In this document: positions 1 through 10,152 of the stretch, one piece after another | Layout of the letters: every line of letters begins with the position of its first letter | How positions within the stretch are numbered: position 1 is the stretch's first letter | Assembly (NCBI GenBank): GCA_020881915.1 | Contig: JAJFPB010000013.1 | Location: 868,001-932,000 of the forward strand | Direction of reading: 5' to 3' | From: Paramyrothecium sp. XJ0827 | Lineage: Eukaryota > Ascomycota > Sordariomycetes > Hypocreales > Stachybotryaceae | DNA: 64,000 nucleotides | Notes under the pieces: model-generated | What the model saw: only the letters and a program-made list of their open reading frames with translations | Told to the model about the DNA's origin: nothing | Databases searched by the model: none | Made by a program: the position numbers and the translations under genes

Positions 1-1
1 T

Positions 2-862
2 GAGCTTCGGGGTAGAGTCCTGGTTGGTCTTGAGCACGCAGAGTTCGAAGCAGAATATTCCAGCAGCGAACGACTACCAACCCATGGGTTCGGGATTCTA
101 GAAATGCGGGTCAAGTCATTCGAAGACGAAGCTGGCTCTAAAGCCGAAGGGTACATGGCTTCCGCGACGTTCCGGGAACTCGTTGACGAGGCCATCCATG
201 AGACATGCTCGTCGGTTTCCCTTATCGGCCGCGATGGTCCATACGAGCCAGGCTCATCGGCTGTGCGAATCAGACACACCCTTCCAGGCAGCATATTGGG
301 CGACGTGACTCCAGACCGCGGGATTTTGGATACCCTTGGCGAAGCTGCGATGGTCGCGGATCCAACAGGAAACTAGAAGCGTCCTGGCGATCTGCACACA
401 GGGAGGGCTTGGGAACGCATTCTCTCCCACAGCGTGTTGGGCTGGAGCATTCAAGGAAGGCGCCACCTCTGCGTCGTTGTCGAGGCCCACCTCAAGCAGG
501 AATTGCAAGCTTCGCTGAGGAGGCATTTGGGATGGTTCAAGGCCAGACGCGTCTATCTTTTGGCAGAAGAATGGATCGAGAGCCTTGCCCGGGACGCCGC
601 AACTGCCGCCGCCAGGGCCCTTGATTACACCATAATGACGAAGCTGAATTGGCTCACTGATCTCGAACGCAATCCGGCAGCGATCTCTGCTCGACGCGTG
701 GCGTTCGCATGGATTGAGGGAAACTACAATGCCGCCAATGGGAACCCCTCTCCTCAACGAGACGAAACCGCGGCCCAGATGCGTCTCCTGGCTCGAATTT
801 TCGCTGCCGCCCAGGAAGCCACTGACCGGATTTCACACTTTTCTTCGATGCCCCTTCCTTAA
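2..862 (+). pseudogene. broken paralogue of the 416-aa gene at 58487-59737
   Basis: One plus-strand frame stays open from the left window edge to the TAA at 860-862 except for a single TAG at 374-376; the 5' end is outside the window. The translation aligns with the gene at 58487-59737: the stretch LGEAAMVADP before the TAG matches LGEQATEADP, and after it AWERI, a conserved Trp, ARRVY, WIEG and LLARIFA match AWQTI, a Trp, GRQVY, WIEG and LLARLLA in the same order and spacing. Near the TAG the intact paralogue has a Trp, so TGG-to-TAG (a CpA-to-TpA change on the other strand) is plausible. The product is helical, with no domain I recognise. Homology to the right-flank gene is seen in the residues; pseudogene status is inferred from one stop. 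It could instead be two small genes or an exon boundary I misread. Confidence 0.55.
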
Positions 863-1405
863 GAGAATTTACAGAGAACGTCTCTGATCAGCTCTTAAGA
901 GGCCCGGCTGGCATACAGTCCAATTCATTGGAGAGACTTCGAGATCTCTCGACGCCTCGGCTTCCGCGGACAAACCTACGTGCACAGCCTCTATGTGATG
1001 AGGTCCAAAAACTCGAAGCACTTAGTTTCCTCCTACTGGCACTTAAAGTAGCAGAGAGCGACCACTATCCACTCCATTCTTTACACTCCATTGTGTACTG
1101 AGATATGACGCCAGCAGATGTCCGGGCGCCCATGGGTTCACAAGCAATCACCGTTTTGTTCAGGCAGGCTCTTGGTACTACCATATCACTTGTCGGATGA
1201 GTCTCAGATAGGGCAAGGGGTCTACGGAACGGAAGGTTGCATTTAGATGGCGTTGTATGAGTTGAATTCAGTTGTAAATGTACATTTTTGAGACGAATGT
1301 GCGATAGCCGAAAGAAGATGAGATGTGATCTTGCTCCCTAACGTTAAGCAGTAGAATCAAACCACTAGAATAGCTTCCTGTCCTATCCCATCACATCAGC
1401 GAATG
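863..1405. other. no gene seen
   Basis: Normal-GC sequence without a long open frame, coding-like stretch or repeat that I can support. Confidence 0.5.
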
Positions 1406-1469
1406 CAAAGGGCACCGGGATCGAACCAGAGCATAGGTGACTCGGTAAAAGAGCTGCCGTTCACCCTTT
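1406..1469 (-). tRNA. tRNA-like sequence, probably a degenerate tRNA
   Basis: On the minus strand a perfect B-box (GGTTCGATCCC) sits in a T-arm-like context. A 7-bp acceptor-like pairing AAAGGGT with GCCCTTT (one G-T pair) closes the ends. The enclosed length is only about 64 nt, there is no normal A-box, and the D arm and anticodon arm are not convincing, so no anticodon can be assigned. Most likely a tRNA relic or tRNA-derived SINE end; chance is not excluded. Confidence 0.3.
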
Positions 1470-1729
1470 CATGTTCCCCGGCTCGGGTCTAACACAGGCC
1501 ACTGAGGTAGGTGGAGGTTGCAAGCGGAGCTTGAGCATATTGTCCCTGTTGAAAAGTATCCTCTCCCTCGAAGGCCCTGGCATGAAGCACGAACCCCGAC
1601 ATCACCCCTACGGTAAACGGGCTTATGGTACCACAGGCTCCCTGCTCCGTCTCCGTACAGTCGCAAGAGATGCGAAATCTCCTGGCAGACCCAGCCTAGT
1701 GGACCAGCTGTCGATGGGTCCCTTCTCAC

Positions 1730-2708
1730 TTTCTGATTATTCTTTGGCAGGCGGGGCGTCGCCTAGGACTGATGTTTCTTGGGCATGCACAAATAATAAC
1801 CGGCCGATGGGTGTTGAATGTACTCTTGCGACAGATTTCGCACGACGTTGACGAGGTAGTCGTCTCTAGCATCAGCTGTATTTTGGAAGATGCCTGGCAG
1901 ATCATAAACTGACAGGTCCGGCAGTTTAGGACACTGGATTTCAAGAGCAACGATGTTCGGTGAAAACTTTGCTGTGTTCGCGTCGGCAGCAACGCTAGCT
2001 GGGTGATTCCTTGCGGTTGTCCCAGATCCAGGTACAAAAAGGTCGTGCGGTCGATGATCATTCAGGATTGCAAGCTGAGCGCGTGGTAGCACATCTCCAA
2101 TATCGATCTTGCCGTCCACAACGCTCTTGCCGTCCATAATCATGAACTCCTGCACGACAACCTCAGGGTATTTGCGCCACGGAAAGAACGGATTGGGTCA
2201 GTCACATCTGACTTCGAAATTGCGACTTTGGGAGGCCGATACTCGTACATTTTTCTCAGCCTCACACGACAAAACCAACCGGAGTTGCCAGAATCAGAGT
2301 TGCTGGAAACGCTGATGTGCAGCGGACACCGCGTACAGGTTCCTTGGCTCCGAGGAAGCTCCACGTTCGCGACGCCGGACATGAGACTAGATTTGCCGGC
2401 AGACTGGTCTCCGACAAGGACCAGCTCTGGTAGTTGGACATCGAGTGAGACGCCAAACTGTTGGAGTTCGCCGAGCGTGTCATTGTATTGATTTTCTTTT
2501 CAATGTCGACGAAGGATGCGTGAAAGAAGCTTTCGTTCACACCAGGACTATGATCAATCGTCTCGCTGCCCTCTATAAACGGTGGCGATCCCGTGTCGCT
2601 TGGGGCATCTACCCTAGAAAGTGAAGCACCTACTCCAGTAAATGAAATTCCATGGATATAGGGACATCCTTAGAAACACTACCCGAGCTACCCGAGCTTA
2701 TGCTCATG
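1730..2708 (-). pseudogene. dynamin-type GTPase remnant, N-terminal GTPase domain
   Basis: On the minus strand, split over several frames, the diagnostic parts of a dynamin-superfamily GTPase occur in order. First comes a Ser-rich start (MSISSGSSGS near 2708) and VDIEKKINT. The G1 P-loop GDQSAGKSS is near 2410, followed by ELPRSQGTCTRCP as switch I. NPFFPWRKYPEVVVQEF is near 2180. The G3-type segment LPDLSVYDLPGIFQ is near 1900, and SQEYIQHP and VIICACP follow near 1800. Such proteins hydrolyse GTP while remodelling membranes; fungi carry many divergent paralogues of unknown role. At least four frame changes are needed (about 2630, 2495, 2190 and 1805), too many for introns without splice sites. 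Weakly similar residues down to about 1480 may continue the domain. Middle and effector domains are not seen. I call it a truncated pseudogene. Confidence 0.6.
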
Positions 2709-4055
2709 GTGCTTGTATGTGCGGTTTCGGTCTTGATGGCATTGTACAGCCCGGGTGACTGCGACACCCCAGGCACCCAGGAGTAGCGGAGGCATTCTAC
2801 ACAAGCTAACAGAAGCAGGCCGAATCGGCTCAGTTAACTTTCCTTTGCATGAAAGATACAAGAAGTCGAGTGGTGAGAGAGGGCGAACGGAGAGCGAAAT
2901 GAGACAGGGGGTGGAACAAGTTTAAGTAACGTTGGGTGCCGAGTTGACATGACGGCAAGCAACACATGGGGGATACCGACACCCCTGTTCGGTGGATGAC
3001 ACCGTCGAATCAATGACCAACAAGCAACGTTTGGGATGCGGCTTGAGAGTGCTTTAGGAGCCGTCACATAGTAACTAACGTTAATAAAGGAAATGTCAAT
3101 GAAGGAAATGTCGAGGGGCTGGACCAATCAGAGAGCCACAGAAACAGCCATTTCAGCCGTGGCCTGCCGATGAACCAGCGACTACAGGGACTACAGGGTA
3201 CTTTGACGCGACGCGATGAAAACGTGATGAAAGTTCACGACGACGCGTAATAGGGTGTCTCACACAAATTACTTTCATGGGCAAATTGTCAGGTTACCGT
3301 ACCGTGCGCATTCCCTTGACCTAACAATTTATCCAAGGGCTTGCATTATTCTTTGTAACAGCGCCGAACAGGCCGTGCCGGCTGCTGTGTCGCACTGGAT
3401 TGAACTCTTCAGTCGACGAGGAACGCCGCACATCACCCAGTGTGCTAAATTTGTTCGGTCAGTCTGCGCCATCATAAACACACCACACACACAGGGATAC
3501 GTCATGGCTCAGGCAATGGTCCATCTACCTCAAGGACCAATATTTCTGCTTGAGGACCAAGTCCTGCGCGGTGGAAGGCTGCTTCCCAGTGTTAAACCAG
3601 CAGTGGTCCAATACGTTCAATAACTACTTTTAGTCCACCTTGGTGCAGAAGAATTAATCGAGCACCGGATAATCAATCATGCACCGTTCAAAATTTCCGG
3701 CTAAGGCCAAGTTTTGACGACCTGTCCTGGCCGCATGACTAAGATCAACGGAGGGACCATCTTTCCGACACAGACGATGAAACGCAATGGATCTCGTGGC
3801 GGAGCGACCCATGAGATGTTGAGGGGATGGTTTCAATTACAACCACCCATAGCCAGGCGCAGAGGACCGTCACGTGGGCGGACAGAATACGGACGCCCAA
3901 AGAATGAACTCACGCATCACAGGGCCAAGGCGCTAGCAGGGGATGATCAAGGATCAGGGCACAAAGAACCAAAGTTCTCGTACATCATGTACGCGCACCA
4001 ACCACTACGATCGCCTTCGAATCGACACGACGATTGTCAACGAACAGCGAGTTAA
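2709..4055. other. no gene recognised; edge of the AT-rich block
   Basis: Normal-GC sequence. The longest open frame (3255-3623, 122 codons) has no recognisable motif, no splice context and overlaps nothing conserved, so I do not call it. Composition falls abruptly to AT-rich after about 4055. Confidence 0.45.
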
Positions 4056-5109
4056 GTCAAAGGGGGCTGACATCCCTTTTATAAAAATCAAGTAAATATA
4101 AAAAGGCCAGTAGGTCTATAGTATTTAAATTCTCTCAAGGTAAAGTAGTTATATTATTGTCTTATGTTGTTTATACTTTTATAAACGAAAATGTAGGTAG
4201 GCGCTTAGATTAAATTTCTTTACTTGTATTTTATATACGACTATAGATCTACTTGGCTGGTTGCCAAGGGCCTAGATATAAGTTTAAAGTAAATAATGGA
4301 AGACTGGAATACTATAGTAATAAAGCTAAAATTAATATAAATTCTATAATAATATATGTAATTTAATATTAATAAAGTTAAATTAAAGAATAATAATAAG
4401 GTTATTTATTTAAAGATTAATAATATAAAAATCTAGTTTCTCTTAGGTACAAAGAATAAAAGACCTATTATACTATAAGTAGTAATAAGGAGATAATATA
4501 TATTATTAAGGGATCTATCTTTAATAGAGAAATAGTAACAAAGATATTTATAATAAATACAATATATTATAGGTACTTATAAGGCTTAAGCTATTTATTC
4601 TGCTATATATATATATATAAGAACTTAATAAAATTATATATTTAAAATCTATATAAATTTATAGAACTTAAGTAAGAGAAAATTATAAATTAAGATATCT
4701 TAATTATTAACTTTATTATTATTATATCTAAGATTCTAGGTAGTAGGTCTTCTTATTAAATTATTTTGATTATGTTTAGGTCCCTATTTAAAACTCTTAA
4801 ATTTAGGTTATTTTAATAAATTTCTTGATTAAAATTAATTCTCCTAGGTACTAAGAATAAAAGATCTATTATTACTACTATTACTAAGATTATATAATTT
4901 ATAATATAATTAATTTAACTACTTATAGTAGCTTATATAGACTTTAAGTAATATATTATTATAAAATAACAATTTAGTTTATATTATTAATTAAAATAAG
5001 TTATATCTATATATCTCCGATAATAATAAGAGCTTTAGGGATATATTCAATCTTATATTAACCTTTTTAAATCTCTTATTTAATGTATTAAATTTCTTTC
5101 TTTTAGTCT
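4056..5109. repeat. RIP-degraded repeat copies
   Basis: AT-rich sequence resembling, partly inverted, the degraded repeat seen at 10153-12311, 42900-44290 and 47100-48000. A recognisable block shared with six other places runs 4841-4975 (CTCCTAGGTACTAAGAATAA at its start). No reading frame survives. Confidence 0.55.
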
Positions 5110-5289
5110 TTGTTACGACTGGATACTAATAGGGTAGTTAGGTAGAGGGGCACCAAGAGGTCTATTGTGGCTATTCTGTTACAGAGACTGAAGCTTGCTA
5201 GCTTCTGTCTTTTCCGTGGCGATACGCTGCCGATTACCTATTGATCGGGTAGCATCACGTGATCCTAGCTCTGGGGTTCCCCGTAACAA
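5110..5289. repeat. 180-bp TTGTTACG element, copy 1
   Basis: A GC-richer island inside AT-rich DNA bounded by perfect 8-bp inverted repeats TTGTTACG and CGTAACAA. The middle holds a near-palindrome around AAGCTTGCTAGCTT and the right half carries TCACGTGAT. A second copy, inverted and interrupted, lies at 49315-49887. Too short to encode anything; probably a MITE-like element. I cannot assign a superfamily because a target duplication is not clear. Confidence 0.55.
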
Positions 5290-5605
5290 CTATATATAGT
5301 TATATTATATATATATATATTAGAAATATTATATATATTGTAACTATATATAAGATTTATATAAGTATTTATAGCCTTATATATATATATATAAGCTAGT
5401 TATATAGTATTTTAAACTAAAGTGTAGTTTAGAGTAAATTAGAGCTTAAGGAAGTATTTAACTTTAAAAGTACTATATATAGCTATATTATATATATACC
5501 TAACTATATATAGTATCTATTAAGTTATTTAAAATATATATTAATACTTAGTTACTATAGAGTATAAGTTAACCTATAATTAGTTAACCAACGTTCCCAA
5601 GCCTG
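5290..5605. mobile_element. truncated hAT-type element, right end
   Basis: Ends with TTCCCAAGCCTG at 5605, the inverse of the hAT end CAGGCTTGGGAA, preceded by the TTAACCA-rich subterminal repeats and the internal unit TTTAAAAGTACTATATATAG typical of this family. No left end is found; the TTGTTACG element abuts the break. Confidence 0.55.
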
Positions 5606-6215
5606 CTAAAAGCTATAGGCATTAAGCCCCTATAAGTTAGTAAGTGCTATAAGTAGCTGATATAGCTGTATTATATTATTATTAGTCATTATTATTAACT
5701 GCCTTTAGAGGCTTAATACTGCCTTCTATAAATAAATAAAGAATTAAACTTTTTATATACTTAGTAGTGATTATATTTACTATTAGGTATTTATATCATT
5801 ATTTATTAAAATCGCAGATCTCTAATTATTTAGGCTATATAGCTACTATCTATAAATTATTTATTATACTACCTAATTCTTACTTATTATTAGCTATCGA
5901 CTTATTAAATTAAACTAATAGTTATTTATTACTATAAAATAATTTCATTTAATATATAAAGATTATAGTAAATACTTAATATCTTATTAATTAAGTGTTT
6001 AGTTTTTTAGAATTTATATTACTAATAGATTTAATTACTACTATATTTATTAGTTTATATTCTTTAATAATAATATTCCCTACTCTTCTAAATAAAAACA
6101 TTTCTTGGTTACTAAATAAGCTATTAAGTAATTTAAAGTCCCTTTAAAGTATAATATTTGATATCACCTTTTATTCTTAGATTTTTCCTCTTTTGTTTAA
6201 ATATAAAAATATATA
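5606..6215. other. AT-rich, no feature seen
   Basis: RIP-like sequence without an open frame or an identifiable repeat end. Confidence 0.5.
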
Positions 6216-6640
6216 ACGTACATGCATAGCGAAGCGATCAACATAGCGAGCCGATCATTCCTTATCATACCTTAAAAGCAATTTTTCTTAGATTTTTTAA
6301 AAATTGAATTCTTCCTTAATATAGCTAAGATTTACTAAATAGGCTATTAATATAGAGAAGAGCTATATATAAATCCCTAAAAAATCTCTTATTTATAGAT
6401 CTAGAGATATTAGAAAAGTGGAGTACAGATAAGAGAGAATCTCTATTTTATAGGGTTAGGGTTATATAATACTTTTCTAGATTTAATATAGGATAGGAAA
6501 CCCTTATCAAAAGCTATATAGAAGGTTTTATCTATTTTAGATTAAAATCCGATTTTTAAAAAATCTAAGGAAAATTGCTTTTAAGGTGTGATAAGGAATG
6601 ATCGGCTCGCTATGTTGATCGCTTCGCTATGCATATACGT
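6216..6640. mobile_element. 425-bp pogo-type MITE F, copy 1
   Basis: Flanked by TA (6214-6215 and 6641-6642). The 42-bp TIRs begin ACGTACATG; the right one has a single mismatch (ATACGT for GTACGT). Each TIR contains two tandem 16-17-bp units, here CATAGCGAAGCGATCA and ACATAGCGAGCCGATCA, the same design as in elements A-E. A further ~49 bp on each side is also inverted with only a few mismatches, so the terminal palindrome is about 90 bp. Non-coding. The second copy, 26577-27001, reads the same and has the same length. The TIR core matches none of the transposases here, so its mobilising element is elsewhere. Confidence 0.85.
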
Positions 6641-7774
6641 TAGTTAATTTTCTCTTATTAAATAAGCTACTATAATATATAATATTATAATCTAGATTTA
6701 TATAATAGCTCTTAAGGCCTTAGAGGATATAATTATAGCTAAGATTAGTGCCCTAATTAGTTTCTTTAAGTATATAATTAATTTAATTTATATTTCAGGC
6801 TGAAATGCGAATTTAGTTAACTAATTGAATAATAACTAAATTTTAGTTAACTAATTTTTATTCTAACTAATTTTTAGTTAACTAATTTTTATTCCCTATA
6901 TAAAAGTTATTTAAATTAAGAATAATTAGATATAAATATATAATAAATATATATATTATAAGTATATATAGTATATATTAAATTTTATAGCTATTTAGGC
7001 TCTAAGTTACTTAAAAACTATAATATATTTTAAATATTTATATAATTAATTATAGAAAGTATATATATATTTAGAAATATTTATATAAGTCTATTATATA
7101 CTTAGAATATATATAAGGTTTTTTAATATATATATATCTATATATATTAGCTATATATAGTACTTTTGAAATACAATAATTCCTTAAGCTCGAATTCGCT
7201 CTAAACTGCACTTTAGTTTAAATAGCTTTAGATCTAGCTATAGAAAATATATATAGGTCTATAAATATTTATATAAATACTATATATAAGTAATATATAT
7301 ATAGTATTATCTAATAAATATATATATATCTATAATAGCTATTTATAGTACTTTTAAAATTAGATAATTCCTCAAGCTCTAATTCGCTCTAAACTACACT
7401 GTAGTTTAAATAGCTATATAACTAGCTAATTATATTAGCTAAAAATAGATAAAAATCTATATAAATATAGTTAAAAATAGAGCTATATAAATATACATAA
7501 CTTCCTAATTAGGAAAAGATCTACATTCGGTCAATATCCGGTTTTAGCTACATAACTAGCTGCATTTACTATAGGGATCTCTATTGGTGCCCGCATTAGC
7601 TATAATAACTATATAACGTACTATAGGATAAATCTAAATTCCTTATCAATGCCAAGGCAGCTAAAAATGCCGGCAGATAAAATAGGAAGGAATTGATTTC
7701 TAATGCTTAGAAATAGGAAATTCTTGATTTTTGAAGAGAAAGGAATTCCTAGGAATTAGTAGGAAGGAAATTTC

Positions 7775-7782
7775 TATAAAAG
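7775..7782 (+). promoter_or_regulatory. TATA-box-like site of the hAT transposase
   Basis: TATAAAAG lies 124 bp upstream of the transposase ATG, followed by a pyrimidine-rich leader (TTCTTCTTCTAC) typical of fungal transcription starts. Position and motif only. Confidence 0.35.
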
Positions 7783-7905
7783 AAGACTTGATTTCTCTCT
7801 AAAAATCCTATTCTTCTTCTACAAGCAACTATCTATTTACTCTACTACTATCTATTTATTATAACTACCCTATTTTCTATATATATCTATATATATATAT
7901 TTAAT

Positions 7906-8240
7906 ATGTCTAACTATTCGGACGACCTTCAATCTACTAGTGGCTCTGAGGCCTCTATGCCTGATACCCAGTTAATTACAGACCCTATAGAGGCCTCAAC
8001 TATTTCCCTTATAGAATTTAATTCTAGTAGGGACCTAGAAGAGACCCCTAGGGCCCCTGAGACCCCTAGGGCCCCTATATCTACTACTAGCAGCTCGGCA
8101 GCTACAGCAGCTATCTTTTTTGACCCTAAATATCAACTAGGGCCTACTTCAGCATATATATTTATAAATAACCTCTTTACTAGAACCCTATTACCTTATA
8201 ATAATAATAAGGAAAGGGAGGTTCTATGTAAATGTACTAT
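7906..8240 (+). CDS. hAT transposase, exon 1 (partial gene)
   Basis: Codes for the first 111 residues plus two bases of a hAT-family transposase. The N-terminus is Ser/Thr/Pro-rich and probably disordered, with a small repeat TPRAPETPRAP. It ends in VLCKCT, and the donor GTAAGT follows at 8241. Joined to exon 2 on the minus strand at 37632, the split codon AT|G gives Met and completes C110-x2-C113-x20-H134-x4-H139, a BED-type zinc finger that in hAT transposases binds the element's own subterminal DNA. The phase fits exactly. After the donor the intron runs only to 8290, where element A begins; the intron remainder, with polyTA and acceptor TATATAG, sits at 37633-37651 next to element B. The start is the first ATG after the TATA-like box. 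This exon cannot be expressed with its partner in the present arrangement. Confidence 0.75.
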
Positions 8241-8291
8241 GTAAGTTATTTATTTCTTAAAATATTTATATTTTAATGTAATACTAATATA

Positions 8292-10150
8292 ACGTACATG
8301 CATAACGAGTTGGCCAGCATAACGAGTTGGCCACTAATCTCAACCCTCAAGATAGAAACTTCAATAAAAACACAACAGACCATTTGACCAATTAAAACTA
8401 GTCGATATACTCTTGCTCAGATACCTCTACCTCAATCTTGCAAGTTCGTGCATTATGTCCGGGCTTACCGCACACACCACAGCGCCTTTGGGTCGGTTGT
8501 GCCGACCTTCCTTGACCACCTCTCCTCGATGATTCGGCCACTATCTGCGTGTTCACATCCATTTGATCAATTGATCCTTGACCTTCCTCTACAGTCATTG
8601 TCCCTCCATTACGTAGGCGTTTCTTTTTTTCCCTCCGGCGCCGGCTTAGTATCTCATTTGCCTCTCGAAGATCCCTGACCTCAGCCCTCAGTAATGTCAT
8701 TTCATGCAATACTGCCTTAGTTCCCTTAGTCATTGACTTCAAGGCCTCAATAATTGATGCTGGGGAGCTGCTGTGATGCCTTTCAATTCGCCTTCTTAGA
8801 TACTCGGACTGAGATTCGGTTTCCCGGATGGTCTTTGGTGTCTTTGAAGTCCAAGGGTCAGGAAGCTCTGGCTCACCTGTAGGAGGTGTTGGAGTTCGTA
8901 ATTGGATATCAAGCTTCGAGATCACATGGTTTACATCAAGAGGAACAAGTCCAGCCCCTCTGAAACCTCCCTGGATATTTTTCTTCGTCATAGTGGCTTG
9001 GTGTGCGGCGTGGAAGGCAGGAAAGAACTCGGTCTTCGAAATGTGTGTTATAGAGCATTTGATCAAATGCTCTATTTCTCGACCGTAAGCTTTCTTAAGC
9101 GGCCCAAAGCAGGCCACATCAAGAGGCTGAAGTAGATGAGACGAATGAGGTGGCATACAGAGTGTAATGATCTTGTTCTCCTTGCAGAAATCCTCAAAGG
9201 CGACTGAATGGTGGCTTTCATGCCCGTCAAGGATCAGAAGACGATAGGCACCATTTGATCTATTGATTGTATGCCGATTGAAGTGCTTTAGCCACTCAAG
9301 GCCTGTTTCGTTATCAGTCCAGCCATTTTTGGTGGTTGCGATAGCCCAATCGCCCGGGAGGTTGCTTTCTTGGTACCAACTCGAGAGATGATATTGGCCT
9401 GCAACGATGATGAACGGCGGTAGCACCCACCCTTCAGCATTGATCGATTGGATCGCTGTAACCCATTCCCGGTTTCCAGGCTGGACTTTTTAGGGTTCTG
9501 ACGCTTTTCTGTACCCGTAACAACCATTCCGCTTGCAATAACGCCCATCATAAAGCCAGTCTCATCGAAGTTATACAGATCATTTGATCCTATACCGTAC
9601 TTCGCGATTGTGTTCTGTACAAGCTCAAACCACGCGTTTATTGCGACTGGATCTTCGCATTTGGCTCTCTGGTAGTCATATCTGCGAAAGAAACGCGTCT
9701 TGAGCTCTGGTTGCCGCTTAATAAAATTCGAAGCCCAGCGTGGTCCAACAGAAGGCATATTGCGATCAGCAAGCAGTCGATTGGCCATTTCTTCTACACC
9801 ACAAAGCCGGGGTGAAAATCCTCGTGAATCTAGATCAAGAACATACTGAACTATCGTCTGCTCCTCAAGATCAGATAGTTTACGTAAATTGGCCATAGTA
9901 TCGCGTCTAGACTGTTTTCCACACTGCCGGTTACGCAATGTCTGCCGAGGGATGTTGTAGATCCGTGCAGCACGTCGCAGACTTAATTTTGGGTCTTTTT
10001 GAAGGGCTTGAAGTGCAAGATTGATATCACCCTCATTAATTGAGCTTGACATGGCTAGTTGTGGTGAATCATTTGATCGATTGATTGAGATGTAGGATGA
10101 GGGATTTTTGGCCAACTCGTTATGCTGGCCAACTCGTTATGCATGTACGT
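8292..10150 (-). mobile_element. Fot1/pogo-like transposon A
   Basis: 1,859-bp element between TA dinucleotides (8290-8291, 10151-10152). Its perfect 42-bp TIRs run 8292-8333 and 10109-10150. Each TIR begins ACGTACATG, followed by two tandem units CATAACGAGTTGGCCA. It is nearly identical to element B at 37652-39510 in the opposite orientation and has the same total length; the only differences noticed are a G run and an A run of opposite sign. Its base composition is normal, without RIP decay. It occupies the first intron of the hAT transposase and forms one end of the inferred inversion. Confidence 0.93.
8398..10052 (-). pseudogene. Fot1/pogo-like transposase of element A, one frameshift
   Basis: DDE transposase for cut-and-paste movement at TA sites. 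I start it at the Met of MSSSINEG (10052), which aligns with the starts of C and D; an upstream in-frame Met at 10115 exists. The N-terminal half has a Psq-type helix-turn-helix (LSLRRAARIY), a CENP-B-type DNA-binding domain and the first catalytic Asp in YNFDETGFMMG. Near 9487 one base is missing after the A run (AAAAAGTCC where C has AAAAAGGTT). The rest follows in another frame from about 9480: LLILDGHESHHS with the second Asp, QPLDVACFGPLK with the third, a coiled-coil-like stretch, and a C-terminal zinc knuckle CGVCGKPGHNARTC (CX2CX4HX4C). Element B carries the same lesion. Apart from it the copy is full length. Confidence 0.85.
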
Positions 10151-10152
10151 TA

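Larger units (their letters stand above)
6800..8290 (+). mobile_element. hAT transposon, 5' part (separated from 32353-37651)
   Basis: Left portion of a large hAT element: a damaged terminal repeat (6800-6815, matching CAGGCTTGGGAATTTAG at about 12 of 17 positions), TTAGTTAACTAA-rich subterminal repeats, two ~180-bp internal subrepeats (around 7150-7330 and 7335-7450), a promoter-like region and transposase exon 1. The piece stops where element A is inserted at the TA of 8290-8291. The preceding 8 bp, ATTTCAGG (6792-6799), match the ATTTCAGC that follows the other hAT end (inverse of 32345-32352) at 7 of 8 positions, as expected for one element's target duplication. Confidence 0.7.

Noticed and set aside
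254..757. 167-codon minus-strand frame opposite the left pseudogene
   Set aside because: Shadow of the plus-strand frame, whose residues align with the intact paralogue.
3255..3623. 122-codon plus-strand frame
   Set aside because: No recognisable motif, no splice signals and no paralogue in the window.
6424..6480. Telomere-like TAGGGTTAGGG inside MITE F
   Set aside because: Only about one and a half repeats, present identically in both MITE copies; coincidence.
8448..9135. Plus-strand frames inside element A (and the matching frames in C, D, B and E)
   Set aside because: Antisense shadows of the transposase genes.
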